This document shows positions 17,691-26,886 of a DNA stretch of 48,521 bases, one piece after another; the first letter of the stretch is position 1; every line of letters starts with the position of its first letter. This stretch comes from Pseudomonadales bacterium (GTDB lineage Bacteria; Pseudomonadota; Gammaproteobacteria; Pseudomonadales; Azotimanducaceae). The notes under the pieces were generated by a model. That model was not told where the DNA came from and made no database searches. It worked only from the letters and a program-made list of their open reading frames with translations. The stretch is taken from positions 1 through 48,521 of the forward strand of contig JAJECH010000056.1 in NCBI GenBank assembly GCA_022822135.1, written 5' to 3'. The position numbers and the translations under genes are program-made.

Positions 17691-17903
17691 TCAGTCCGCA
17701 TCTTCACGGAGTCGTCGCATCTCCTTATGGTCGAATCCGGTATGCAGATCCACCTTCCCAGCGAGTTCGAGTAGGTCCTTCTTTTTCCTGACGCGCGCCA
17801 GTTCGCTTAGCGCAAGGTGTACGAGCTCCTGTATGGAGCGGACTCCTGTTAACGACGACGCTTCATCGACTAGCGCATCGTCAATTTGGATATTCATGCG
17901 CAT
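17691..17903 (-). CDS. Orphan VapB-like antitoxin
   Basis: A protein of about 70 residues starting MRMNIQIDDALVDEASSLTG, the ribbon-helix-helix start of VapB/DUF2191 antitoxins, followed by a charged helical tail. The start at 17903 gives the typical VapB N-terminus; the frame is open to an ATG at 17918. VapB normally precedes vapC by a few bases, but the downstream 200 bases hold no PIN-domain frame. The antitoxin is therefore solitary, either a relic or a stand-alone regulator. Confidence 0.7.
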   Translation of the reverse strand: MRMNIQIDDALVDEASSLTGVRSIQELVHLALSELARVRKKKDLLELAGKVDLHTGFDHKEMRRLREDAD

Positions 17904-18006
17904 CCGATTTAACTCCACATATGACGCACTAAATGCTTAAATTCTCAAGAATCTCGATCGTTCTTGAGCGATTCAATCTTGTCGTAGGATTATTGACAGG
18001 TAGTAC

Positions 18007-18032
18007 AAAAAAGGCGGCGTATACACGCCGCC
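18007..18032 (-). terminator. Rho-independent terminator
   Basis: On the minus strand GGCGGCGT and ACGCCGCC form an 8-bp stem around GTAT, followed by six T residues. It lies 20 bases after the stop of the small membrane protein gene at 18052 and ends that transcript. Confidence 0.9.
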
Positions 18033-18051
18033 CGTCCAAAGTTAGAAATAG

Positions 18052-18414
18052 CTATTCGGCGTCGCCTCCGCCTGAGGAATCATCCCCAGCGAGTCGGTTC
18101 CAAATGCGAATGACAAGGATCGATGCTACCGCGCCCCAAAGTGCAAGCGCTTGCGCATCCAAGATTCCGTCTAGATAGCCTCCAACGACATGTATAGAGT
18201 CAAGGGCGTTGGCAGCAGCGGCACCTCCAACCGCGAGCGCTACAACCAAGAAATTGGTTGCATCTTCCGCGTCCACACTCATCGCGCCGTAAATCAATCC
18301 GAGAATGACGAGGGCAAGTGGGAGGATGTTCTCCGGAACAACATCTGGAGCTACACCATGAACGATGGACACCAGAGCGGCAAGTCCAACGATAATTCGT
18401 GTCAACATTGTTTT
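18052..18414 (-). CDS. Small four-helix membrane protein, unknown function
   Basis: A 120-residue hydrophobic protein with about four membrane segments and an acidic, glycine-rich C-terminus (AGDDSSGGGDAE). The start at 18414 is set by AAAGGAGA seven bases upstream; the frame is open further 5' but without a ribosome site. A strong terminator follows, so it is a monocistronic, well-expressed-looking unit. No family is recognised. The neighbours (orphan antitoxin, PhyH gene) give no functional hint. Confidence 0.7.
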   Translation of the reverse strand, partial: KTMLTRIIVGLAALVSIVHGVAPDVVPENILPLALVILGLIYGAMSVDAEDATNFLVVALAVGGAAAANALDSIHVVGGYLDGILDAQALALWGAVASILVIRIWNRLAGDDSSGGGDAE

Positions 18415-18447
18415 GTCTCCTTTGAAGACAATGAGTACCGGTCGCAA

Positions 18448-18854
18448 CCTACGAACGAATCCGCCCTCCGCGAATATCGCTCGCTTGGTACAGCATAAAA
18501 GTATCAGCTAAATTAGTATTTCGTCAATTAACTGTTAGCGTGTTTTCGTGAGGTGTGGCGCGCGAAATAATTAGCTTGGTACGCAGTGTTGGAAGCCACA
18601 GTCTCAGTTGACACTGATTTTCTTGTTATAAACGTATATTCCGTTGTTACAAATCGCTCCTTCTGAGCCATTTGAACCGAGCGGTTCTTGCTGAATCGAG
18701 TGTAACTATTCGTAACAAATATGGAGGGTGAATCACTGCGTTAGAGATTTCGCTTTTAGAAAACCGAATCTACGGGAGATCATTCCCGTTAGCTCACGAA
18801 TGTTTGTGGTGATAAATCCATTGATTGCGAGCGTTCGACAGAGGGGTCAGCTTC
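18448..18854. other. Intergenic region between two minus-strand genes
   Basis: It contains the promoter of the small membrane protein and the 3' side of a PhyH gene. No ORF with coding character, tRNA or repeat is seen. The 18500-18540 part is AT-rich, consistent with a promoter on the minus strand, but I cannot identify clear -35/-10 boxes. Confidence 0.4.
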
Positions 18855-20222
18855 TCATGTCTGCATCCAATCGTTGGCACGCGACCTAACCCGCCAAATC
18901 CCATCGCCTCTGTAATCCGCGATACTTTGCAACGGTACAGCGGGAGTTCCCCCGCCACCTCTCGGGGTTGATCCGCTCGGAAGTAGTGGCAAGCTGTACT
19001 TCTCCCACCACGGTGGCTCATCTATAACGTTTCCCTCGACAGGTCTCTCACCGAGATTCCATTCTTCGAACATATCTTGAAACGGTTCTCTTCGAGAAAG
19101 TACGAACTCGTTCGAATCCATAATCCACTGATTCGTAACTTCGCGCATACCATCACTTGGATCGTCACCGTTTGCGTCGGAAATCTCGAAAACACCGTCC
19201 ATGGAGCAATTGATACGTTCGCCGCCGTGCTTGCCTGCTGCGGTCCAGCGCATATGGCTTCGCTTGCGTACGCGATTGAAGTCCTGAATGACAGCTTTCC
19301 TTATCCGGTCTCCTTCGTGAATGCCTGCGGAATGGACTACCCAACCGTGACAAAAGATGACGTCCCCTGCCTCGCCGCAGAACTCAATCGGTTGAATTTC
19401 TGCCTTGATCTGATCCATCGCTTCAGTCGATGCCTCGGTAGGGATAAAGTTGTGGGCTTGTTGTGAGGTTGGATACAGTAGCTGCGGCGACCTTGGATAG
19501 ATAGTGAATCCTCCAGATCTCGGTTCTACATCGTCAATGTAGGTGACGACTTGCATCTCGGTCATGTTCTGATCCATATGCGGACCAAGCCGAGTTTCGG
19601 GATCACCAGGTAAGCGTGGGAAGACCGAATAAATACCACGATTGCGGTGCGGCAGTTTGACCGGACCACCCATAAGCGCCTCGATCATGTAGAGTACGTT
19701 GGGGTGAGCGGATGTCGCACGTACGAATTCGGGGTCGTGACCGATTCCGTGCCAACGCCAAACGTAGTTGCCTGTGTCTCTAGTCAGCTTGTGGGGGAGT
19801 CGGCCGACCCGTTCTCCTTTATTTGCGCCCGGACGTTCTTCATCGGGTGTAGGCCAAACACCCTTGCCCATCCAATTGTCAGCAAGCGACCATCTGTTCT
19901 CAGCAGGCCAATAGCGTCCCGGGGAAATCCACGTTTTAGGATCGTCAGGATTTAGCTTGGCGGCGCGTATCGGCGGTTGCTGCCACCATAAATCGTGAAA
20001 CGGTTTGAATGTTTCTTTCGGGATCAATCCTCGTTTTACCAGGTACCCTTTTTCTCGAAACTGCGTGATTTCTTCAAGGGTCAAACCGATGCGGTCGGCG
20101 CCTGGCGGATCTAGCTCGGTCGTTAGTGGTACTGACGGCTTGATCGGAGGCTGCTTGCTACTGAACGCCGCTTCCGGATCGTAGGGTGGTGGCATGGGCG
20201 CTTCGTCGCCGAGTGTATTCAC
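18855..20222 (-). CDS. Phytanoyl-CoA dioxygenase (PhyH) family protein
   Basis: A 455-residue member of the PhyH Fe(II)/2-oxoglutarate oxygenases, longer than the 250-300 residue core. An N-terminal proline-rich part leads to ITQFREKGYLVKRGLIPKE, the family start. The metal-binding HMDQN lies in GPHMDQNMTEMQVVTY, GGFTIYPRSPQ is the following loop, and the distal histidine is in HGWVVHSAG. A C-terminal extension of about 100 residues ends in a proline/glycine-rich segment. Divergent from the VOC gene at 20402 across 180 bases. Substrate unknown. Confidence 0.87.
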   Translation of the reverse strand: MNTLGDEAPMPPPYDPEAAFSSKQPPIKPSVPLTTELDPPGADRIGLTLEEITQFREKGYLVKRGLIPKETFKPFHDLWWQQPPIRAAKLNPDDPKTWISPGRYWPAENRWSLADNWMGKGVWPTPDEERPGANKGERVGRLPHKLTRDTGNYVWRWHGIGHDPEFVRATSAHPNVLYMIEALMGGPVKLPHRNRGIYSVFPRLPGDPETRLGPHMDQNMTEMQVVTYIDDVEPRSGGFTIYPRSPQLLYPTSQQAHNFIPTEASTEAMDQIKAEIQPIEFCGEAGDVIFCHGWVVHSAGIHEGDRIRKAVIQDFNRVRKRSHMRWTAAGKHGGERINCSMDGVFEISDANGDDPSDGMREVTNQWIMDSNEFVLSRREPFQDMFEEWNLGERPVEGNVIDEPPWWEKYSLPLLPSGSTPRGGGGTPAVPLQSIADYRGDGIWRVRSRANDWMQT

Positions 20223-20401
20223 TTGGCTTCACATAGAAGATGCTTGAGCATGGAAGTTTAGTGCGACCGCGTGAGCTCTTAAGGACTCCACCAACCATTC
20301 CTATTGCTTGAGCGACAAAAACTGCTATCGCAACATAGAATCGAAGCTAACTTTCTGTTCGCTAAGCAACACCATATTTTGTTCTGAGAGGGTCTTTGTA
20401 G

Positions 20402-20758
20402 ATGAGTTATCCCACAAACGTTGAGATGATCGATCCGATACTCTGTGTAAGCGATCTGGCTCGGTCGGTAACGTACTACACCGAAGTGTTGGGATTCGAA
20501 GCAGCGCCGTGGAATACTGGTGACTTCACAAGTGTCGCATTAGTCGGCAACGGCATCTATCTCGCTCAGAATACCCAAGGTCAACCAGGCGCTTGGATAT
20601 GGGTCGGCGTTGGTGATGTGCGTCCTGTGTACGAGCTCTATAAAAGTCGTGGCGCAATCATTCGTTCGGAACCGACTAAATATCCGTGGGCGCTCGAATT
20701 CCAGGTCGAGGATCCGGACGGTAACGTGTTGAGGTTTGGTTCCGACCCGGACGATTGA
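20402..20758 (+). CDS. VOC (glyoxalase/bleomycin resistance) family protein
   Basis: A 118-residue single-repeat vicinal-oxygen-chelate protein. It has the opening DPILCVSDLARSVTYYTEVLGF, the central VYELYKSRGA and the closing EFQVEDPDGNVLRFG, which contain the usual metal-ligand positions. Such proteins act as dimers on small electrophiles or natural products, as lyases, dioxygenases or binding proteins. It is transcribed divergently from a PhyH gene. Activity cannot be assigned. Confidence 0.87.
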   Translation: MSYPTNVEMIDPILCVSDLARSVTYYTEVLGFEAAPWNTGDFTSVALVGNGIYLAQNTQGQPGAWIWVGVGDVRPVYELYKSRGAIIRSEPTKYPWALEFQVEDPDGNVLRFGSDPDD

Positions 20759-20833
20759 GCGATTGCGAGGGAAGTAGGCGATAGAACCGATTAGTTAGTC
20801 AATTGAGTAATGTCGTTTCCTTTCAAGCTTCGA

Positions 20834-21667
20834 TCAGTACTTTTTCACGACGTACACGATATTTGAGCCGAGGTCCAACGCGCCCGGTAGCTTTGACCAA
20901 GCAAGTTCCCGCTCGACCACGAGTTCCCACAATTCGTCGTCCGTACGCACTTCTGCTAGAGAATCTTCAGTCGCTAAACTTAGAAGTCCGCTCGCTCGTC
21001 TCTCGATAACCTCGACTTTCTCATCAGCCAGAAGAGAGTCAAGATTCGCGCTAGTCATCATGTGACAGTAGTGCTCACTCGTAGGAGTGTGGTCGCGGTC
21101 TTGGATTCCAGTTTCTAGAACCCAGCGTAAGTTGTCGATACCAATCGCGTCACGTTCTGACTTTAATGCTCCCATAAACCGAATCAGGGTGCTGATTAAC
21201 GACATCACGCCGAAGATCGCGATCCCGCCTGGTTTCACAATGCGTAGAGCCTCCTGAACTCCGCGCTTTTCTTGATCTAGCAGATAACTTAGCGGTCCTC
21301 CGATGCAAACCACGGCGTCAAACGAAGCATCGTTCAATTCACCAAGGTTAATTAAGTCAAGCAGTCGATATTCGTCTACTAAACTGAGGAGATTGAGTTC
21401 ACGCATGTGTTCGCGATTCAGGTCGAGTTGAACTTGCGATAAGTCGGCAACTACTAGCCTGTGAGCCATATGTACGAGTTCCTTCGTGTAAATTCCAGTA
21501 CCCGCACCGATTTCTAAAACGTCCATGTCGCCTCGAATGTGATGACGCAGAACGTCAATGTGTACGACGTAGTTCAGTTCACCGCGACGACTTCGTGTCA
21601 GACGTGTCCACTCGTCGTCGGCCAGTTGGTCGTAGTGTTTCTGCGGATATCTAGGGTCGTAGCCCAC
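20834..21667 (-). CDS. Class I SAM-dependent methyltransferase
   Basis: A 277-residue protein with the Rossmann SAM-binding motif VLEIGAGTGIYTKEL near residue 55, an acidic strand end (LVVADLS), VVCIGGPLSYLLD as motif IV and VKPGGIAIFGVM as motif VI. The gene starts with GTG. Small-molecule or lipid substrates are likely; nothing in the sequence decides. It converges with the VOC gene upstream in the window. Confidence 0.86.
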   Translation of the reverse strand: MGYDPRYPQKHYDQLADDEWTRLTRSRRGELNYVVHIDVLRHHIRGDMDVLEIGAGTGIYTKELVHMAHRLVVADLSQVQLDLNREHMRELNLLSLVDEYRLLDLINLGELNDASFDAVVCIGGPLSYLLDQEKRGVQEALRIVKPGGIAIFGVMSLISTLIRFMGALKSERDAIGIDNLRWVLETGIQDRDHTPTSEHYCHMMTSANLDSLLADEKVEVIERRASGLLSLATEDSLAEVRTDDELWELVVERELAWSKLPGALDLGSNIVYVVKKY

Positions 21668-21934
21668 GTTCTAATCGATGGCTCAGCGTTGGAGCAAGTT
21701 TAGGCGGTGTGAAGTCCCGATTTAGCCGTTTTGACTAACGAGTCTTTCATGATGGTGCGCTAAGACGGCGAGAAAAGTCTATAACCGTGCGGAAGGGATG
21801 ATGAATTTTTGGTCTTGCTTGCGATTGATTGGTTGGATAGCGTCTGTGACATATAAAGCAAATCAAGTGTGTTTAATGCGACAATTTTCGATTCCACTCA
21901 CTTTTAACCAAGGCCTCTCGAAGTAAGGCAGTCT

Positions 21935-22621
21935 ATGTCAGATCCACTGACACTGGTCATTGCAAACAAGAACTACTCGTCCTGGTCGCTAAGACCGTGG
22001 CTGGTAATGATGGAGCTCGGTATCGAATTTACGGAGCGGATGGTGAAGTTCGATTCTGAAGATTGGGAGCTGAACATTGACCGACTATCACCGTCAAGGC
22101 TTGTACCGGTGTTATGGGAGGGCGTCCCAGGTGAAGGATTCGCAACGTTCGACACGATCGCGATCTTGGAACGTCTGAACGAACTGCATCCAGAAGCGTG
22201 TGTCTGGCCAAATGATCCGCTGAAACGTTCTCGAGCGAGATCTCTGGTTGCGAATTTCCATTCAGGATATCTCAGCCTTCGAGGCGCGATGCCTATGAAT
22301 ATTCGTTCTCGTTATCCGGGTAAAGGTAAGAATCCGGAAGTAATAGAAGAGATTGAGCGCCTCTGTGGACTTTGGGTGAGTACGCGTCGCAAGTTCGCGG
22401 AGGGCGGGGATTTCTTGTTTGGTGAATTCTCTGCAGCGGACGCGTTCTTCACGCCGGTTGCTTCACGCTTCGTAACCTATGAAGTTAGTCTCGATGGGGA
22501 AGCCTTGGAATATCAGCACGCTCTTCTTAGTACACGTTCGATGAAGACATGGACTGAGGAGGCACTAGAGGAAACGGAATTTGTACCGATGGACGAACCT
22601 TACGCTACAGTGGGCGACTGA
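21935..22621 (+). CDS. Glutathione S-transferase family protein
   Basis: A 228-residue cytosolic GST. The N-terminal thioredoxin-like half reads ANKNYSSWSLRPWLVMMELG, with the serine in place of the usual catalytic Ser/Cys, then SPSRLVPVLWEG and FDTIAILERL (the cis-proline and glutathione gamma-glutamyl site). The helical C-terminal half has FSAADAFFTPVASR. It resembles the bacterial group whose members start with NKNYSSWSLR. It stands alone upstream of a membrane-protein gene, 160 bases away. Confidence 0.9.
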   Translation: MSDPLTLVIANKNYSSWSLRPWLVMMELGIEFTERMVKFDSEDWELNIDRLSPSRLVPVLWEGVPGEGFATFDTIAILERLNELHPEACVWPNDPLKRSRARSLVANFHSGYLSLRGAMPMNIRSRYPGKGKNPEVIEEIERLCGLWVSTRRKFAEGGDFLFGEFSAADAFFTPVASRFVTYEVSLDGEALEYQHALLSTRSMKTWTEEALEETEFVPMDEPYATVGD

Positions 22622-22780
22622 ATTCTCTCAGAAGGGGAACGTTGGTGGATTTTCGATAAGCACGAGTACCGATTGAAGCTCTGAGTAGACATCGCGACTC
22701 GATTCATTTCAAATTCACCGAAACACTGATAAAAACAATGTGATCACTAAAATCTCGAAAAATGACTTAGGGCTTTCACC

Positions 22781-23452
22781 ATGCCAGTTTGGTTTCTCTT
22801 AACGTCCTTTCTCATCGTCGTTGCAGGAATCCCGATCGGATATCGATATGCGAACATGGGTTCATTCGATGTAATCCATTTGATACTCTCGATATTCCTA
22901 GCTGTTAACGTGCTAGTGTGTTTCTGGCAGTGGTGTCTGTTCGCGCGTCGCGACCATGTCGGTACGCGTGTGCAGTATTGGCGCGAGGAAGGCGAGAAGA
23001 TAGGAAGTTCGGCGTCACGAGCGTTTATGTACACGCGGCTCTCGGCGGCTCAGCTGTTTTCGTTGACGTTTTGGTCAGAAATCTATTCCGTTTACTCCGT
23101 AACCGATCCTGCATACACGGATAAAACCTCCTGTGGTTTCAACACTGACATCTGGAATGGTTTTTGGACATTCATTCCATCGGTACTGTTGCTCGTGACG
23201 TTCGCGTATCCGGTGATCCCGCCTCTTGCCGTCGGTGTTATCGGAATTGCGCTGTTTCATCAGTGGATATTCGGAACGATCATGTATTCTGCGAGTTTCT
23301 ACGTGGGCGAGCACTATAAGTCGGTATCGGCATCGGATGCGTTTCTCTTCATTTGGGTGATAAACGGAAGTTGGATCCTTTGTGCCCTCTTAGGTCTTTA
23401 CGTTTCTATAAGACTAATCCTCGACCAAAGCTATAGCGTAGTAGGGTTCTAG
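22781..23452 (+). CDS. Multi-pass membrane protein, unknown function
   Basis: A 223-residue protein with six or so hydrophobic segments and no signature I recognise. AGGG lies seven bases before the ATG. Its middle segment (DPAYTDKTSCGFNTDIWNG) would lie on one face of the membrane. The steroid 5-alpha-reductase-like gene starts only 41 bases downstream, so the two are probably co-transcribed and may act on the same lipid. Confidence 0.65.
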   Translation: MPVWFLLTSFLIVVAGIPIGYRYANMGSFDVIHLILSIFLAVNVLVCFWQWCLFARRDHVGTRVQYWREEGEKIGSSASRAFMYTRLSAAQLFSLTFWSEIYSVYSVTDPAYTDKTSCGFNTDIWNGFWTFIPSVLLLVTFAYPVIPPLAVGVIGIALFHQWIFGTIMYSASFYVGEHYKSVSASDAFLFIWVINGSWILCALLGLYVSIRLILDQSYSVVGF

Positions 23453-23493
23453 TGCATCGGTGAAAACGCAGGTTTCGCCCTAGGATAGAGGGT

Positions 23494-24252
23494 ATGAGTC
23501 ACGAGTCGACCATCTTCACCATCATATGCCTTCTTTGGTCGTTAGGCGCGATACCGACGTTGATTGCCGGATTGCTCAAATGGGACCCAGTGGGCAGATT
23601 GGGTACGAACATTCGTGGTATGAAAATGAACTCTCAGTGGGGGTGGTTCGTATTCGAATTACCGGCTCTGCTGACCTTTCCCTTGATTTACTTAGCAAGT
23701 GGAAACACCTATCTGATCGGCAATGTCTTTCTTGGTCTTTGGCTCCTGCATTACGGGCACAGAAGTCTTGTGTGGTGCTGGTTCATTCCTAAGCGTGACG
23801 GCACCGTATCGATGCCGTTGTGTGCCTCATCCGTGAGTTTCAATTTAGTCAACGGTGTTTTGTTGGGGTGGTTTTTGGCGTACGGTGCGTCGTATGTTGA
23901 ACAATGGTTGACCGATCCTCGCTTCGCCGTTGGTGTAGGCCTGTTTTTCGCGGGTATGGCGCTGAACGTATGGAGTGACTATCGGCTACTTTATCTTCGA
24001 AGGCGTGCGACGGATGACCGAGTAGTGCCTTCAGGAGGTCCCTTCAATCTAATTTGCTGTCCAAATCTTGCGGGTGAGATCATCGAGTGGATCGGTTTCG
24101 CTTTGCTGACGTGGTCACTGCCTGGCTTAGCCTTCGCGCTCTGGACGATCGCGAATTTGGTGCCGAGAGCGTTGTGGCGACGGGATTGGTATCAGGAGAA
24201 CTTTGAAGACACTCTTAAGAAACGAGCAGCACTAATTCCGGGAGTCTTGTAA
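23494..24252 (+). CDS. Steroid 5-alpha-reductase-like membrane protein
   Basis: A 252-residue membrane protein. The C-terminal third has PNLAGEIIEWIGFALLTWSLPG, followed by ANLVPRALW, RDWYQENFED and ALIPGVL at the very end. These match the catalytic region of 3-oxo-5-alpha-steroid 4-dehydrogenases (the N/GE, W.G, R.....WY..F and IP motifs). The family reduces enone double bonds of steroids or polyprenols with NADPH. GAGG precedes the ATG. Activity on a true steroid is not proven by sequence. Confidence 0.83.
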   Translation: MSHESTIFTIICLLWSLGAIPTLIAGLLKWDPVGRLGTNIRGMKMNSQWGWFVFELPALLTFPLIYLASGNTYLIGNVFLGLWLLHYGHRSLVWCWFIPKRDGTVSMPLCASSVSFNLVNGVLLGWFLAYGASYVEQWLTDPRFAVGVGLFFAGMALNVWSDYRLLYLRRRATDDRVVPSGGPFNLICCPNLAGEIIEWIGFALLTWSLPGLAFALWTIANLVPRALWRRDWYQENFEDTLKKRAALIPGVL

Positions 24253-24443
24253 CTACCCAGTTTTTGCGTTAGAGTAGAGACCGTTTAGCGATTGCGAGAG
24301 ACGATTGCGAGTTTTTCACCAACTAGTGAATCCGCTATTTGTCGAGTGTGAATGCGATCAATTGATCATGACCTGAACGACATGACAGAGGTGTCGTCTC
24401 GTGTTTAATCTTGACGATTCGCGAGATAAGGTGCGTTTGCGAG

Positions 24444-26192
24444 ATGGCTGACGACTCGGACCAGATCAAGAATCTCACCTACCAAGTAGACGAAAAACCG
24501 CCGCTACGATTGTCCGTCGGAATTGGGTTTCAATACGCATTGCTTTCGCTCAGTGCGATCATGTTGATCCCAGCTGTCGCGTTTCGTGCAGCAGACATGG
24601 ATGAAACAACGACAGTCTGGGCGGTTTTTGCGACGTTGATTATTTGTGGCGCGATCATGGTTGTACATGCACGCCCGTTTGGTCGGTTCGGTTCCGGTTA
24701 TGTGATGGCGATCTGTCCGCCAACCGCAGCGATAGCGATAACCGCAGACGCATTGTCGCTAGGCGGACTCGCGCTACTCGCCCTGCTCACATTGACGGCA
24801 GCTGCGATTCAATTCGCGTTCGCGTTGAGAATCTCGCTTCTACGACGAGTCTTGACCCCGACAGTCTCAGGAACCGCGCTGATGCTGATTCCCGTGACAG
24901 TCTTTCCCGTGATATTCGGCATGTTCGAAGACGTACCTGCGTCGTACTCCCATGCGGTCGCACCCGTTTGCACGGGTGTAACTATTCTCGTTATGGGAGG
25001 GATTAGTTTGAGAGGCGGACCGAGCCTTCGAAGTTGGGCACCGTTAATAGCGATATTTTCAGGATCGTTAGTTGCACTGTACTTCGGTGTTTATGACATT
25101 GATCGTGTTGCCAAAGCAGCATGGATTGGAATACCGATAGGCTGGCCAACGTACTATGCCGAGGGAATTCCCGCCATTGATTTCGAAGCGTACCTCGGAT
25201 TGGCTCCGGCGTTCATATTGCTGTTCCTCATCAGCACGATTCGAGCGATGAGCAGCTCACTCGCCATTCAAACCGTGTCGTGGCGACGCCCGCACGCAAT
25301 GGATTTCCGACCGGTTCAAGGCACGTTAGCTGCAGACGCAGCGTCAAGCGCAGTGGCCGGTCTCGCCGGTACGATGCCCAATTGCGCAAACTCAGCCACT
25401 GTTGCACGAGTTCAACTCACCGGCGTTGCCGCTCGGACCGTAGGTGTCTTCTACGGTTTTGCAATCATCCTATTCGCGTTTTGTCCAAAGGTTCTAGCTT
25501 TGGTGTTAGCCGTACCGGGTCCGGTTTATGCAGGCTATGTAACAGTAATGCTCGCAATCACCTTTTCAGTGGGACTGAAAATGGCGGTGTCAGAACGAGT
25601 GGACCAACGTCAGGCAATGGTCATCGGTCTTTCATTTTGGATCGGTGCGGGCTGTCAATACGGGTTTATATTCCCTGAATTTGTCGCGTCATTTGCCGGC
25701 GGGTTGTTCAATAGTGCATTAACGACAGGTGGTTTGATAGCAATAGCACTCACAGCGGTGCTTATCTGGACTTCGCCGCGTCGAGAGAAATTTCAAACCG
25801 TGCTCGCAACATCAGAACTACCCGCCATTCGCGACTTCGTGGCAGATTTGACAACACGGTTCGGATGGTCTACGTCGCTTAATGAGAGAGTTGACGCTGT
25901 CGTCGAAGAATCGCTTCTTTCGTTGCTGAGAGAGGACGAAAAAGAGGTCGTACAGGAGGATCGACGACTATTGATCGCTGTGCAGAGAGATGGTACGGGT
26001 GTAGAGCTCGAATTCATCGCGGCGGGAGGGCACGAGAATATTGAGGATCGCCTCGCAGTACTTGGAGAAACAGCGACCGAAGAAACCATCGAAAGAGACG
26101 TGTCTCTGAGGTTACTCCGCCATCTAGCCGCAGAAGTACGACACCGTCAATACTTTGATGTTGATGTCCTAAGCGTACGCGTTGAAACTTAG
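24444..26192 (+). CDS. NCS2 xanthine/uracil permease with HATPase-like C-terminal domain
   Basis: About 582 residues from the ATG at 24444 (the frame is open to a TTG at 24411). Residues to about 440 form a nucleobase:cation symporter-2 type permease with many hydrophobic helices; LAGTMPNCANSATVARVQLTGVAAR corresponds to the conserved NCS2 substrate-site region. From about 455 a soluble domain follows: LPAIRDFVADLTTRFGWS, VDAVVEESLLSLL and, near the end, SLRLLRHLAAEVRH. These look like the helices and last strand of RsbW-type (HATPase_c_2) anti-sigma kinases, but the ATP-binding asparagine and glycine motifs are not kept. A regulatory or partner-binding role is possible. Transport substrate unknown. 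Confidence 0.75.
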   Translation: MADDSDQIKNLTYQVDEKPPLRLSVGIGFQYALLSLSAIMLIPAVAFRAADMDETTTVWAVFATLIICGAIMVVHARPFGRFGSGYVMAICPPTAAIAITADALSLGGLALLALLTLTAAAIQFAFALRISLLRRVLTPTVSGTALMLIPVTVFPVIFGMFEDVPASYSHAVAPVCTGVTILVMGGISLRGGPSLRSWAPLIAIFSGSLVALYFGVYDIDRVAKAAWIGIPIGWPTYYAEGIPAIDFEAYLGLAPAFILLFLISTIRAMSSSLAIQTVSWRRPHAMDFRPVQGTLAADAASSAVAGLAGTMPNCANSATVARVQLTGVAARTVGVFYGFAIILFAFCPKVLALVLAVPGPVYAGYVTVMLAITFSVGLKMAVSERVDQRQAMVIGLSFWIGAGCQYGFIFPEFVASFAGGLFNSALTTGGLIAIALTAVLIWTSPRREKFQTVLATSELPAIRDFVADLTTRFGWSTSLNERVDAVVEESLLSLLREDEKEVVQEDRRLLIAVQRDGTGVELEFIAAGGHENIEDRLAVLGETATEETIERDVSLRLLRHLAAEVRHRQYFDVDVLSVRVET

Positions 26193-26311
26193 AGAATGCG
26201 GTAACACGAAATTGATGAGGTTCTTCACGCACCCAATTGCGCTTGAGCGAACTAAAAATCTCCGTTGTGCGTTCGTTTAGGAAGGTCAACGACCTTCACG
26301 CGCGGCGAGAA

Positions 26312-26794
26312 TCAGCCATTGAAACGAAAACGAGTTGCGTTCTCGAACAAGCCGAACCACGACAAACATTGAATCGGCGTAAAAACGCATGACTCAGATT
26401 GAAATTGTTCGCTTGAGCCCCACCCGTACTTCTCCTGAGTCGTCTTAGCGACCTTTTCCGCATCTTTCGCATCTAGAGGCCGAACGGATACAGATCCGTC
26501 GAGTATCACGGGATTTGTCGCGTCATCGAGAGATAGGCACACTTGAGGATTTTCCGAGAGATTTTTGCGCCAGCGGGTTGCGGGATCGCCATTGAAATAG
26601 AAAAGCCCATCTAACCAGATGCCATCAAGCGGTCGAGAGATAGGTACGGCGTTCCTATCCGCAGTGGTCAACCAGTAATGTTCCGCTTCTTGAAGCCGTT
26701 TAACAATGATCGACCACTCTAAGAGCGGGGAGTCGGTAGGCGCTCCATACGCCGCCGGTAGTCTAAGACGCGTACGAACAGGTTCAATCGTCAC
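26312..26794 (-). CDS. Pyridoxamine 5'-phosphate oxidase-like flavin protein
   Basis: A 160-residue split-barrel FMN/F420-binding protein. Family traits are EAEHYWLTTADRNAVPISRPLDGIW, FNGDPATRWRKNLSENPQVCLSLDD and a C-terminal SWFGLFENATRFRF. Starts with GTG. Such small proteins reduce or oxidise low-molecular-weight substrates or bind flavin; nothing nearby reveals which. It sits between the NCS2 permease and a PhyH gene, on the same strand as the PhyH gene. Confidence 0.8.
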   Translation of the reverse strand: MTIEPVRTRLRLPAAYGAPTDSPLLEWSIIVKRLQEAEHYWLTTADRNAVPISRPLDGIWLDGLFYFNGDPATRWRKNLSENPQVCLSLDDATNPVILDGSVSVRPLDAKDAEKVAKTTQEKYGWGSSEQFQSESCVFTPIQCLSWFGLFENATRFRFNG

Positions 26795-26886
26795 ACCGAT
26801 CCTCTCGATTCGTAGCTGAGAACTTGCTCGCGCATATGTACCTCCTCCGACTTCTCCGAGCGTGGTAGTGATTCGAAGTCCCTCTA

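Noticed and set aside
24288-24312. Repeated CGATTGCGAG, also seen near 20759 and 37023
   Set aside because: Short word without symmetry or consistent spacing; compatible with chance and codon bias.
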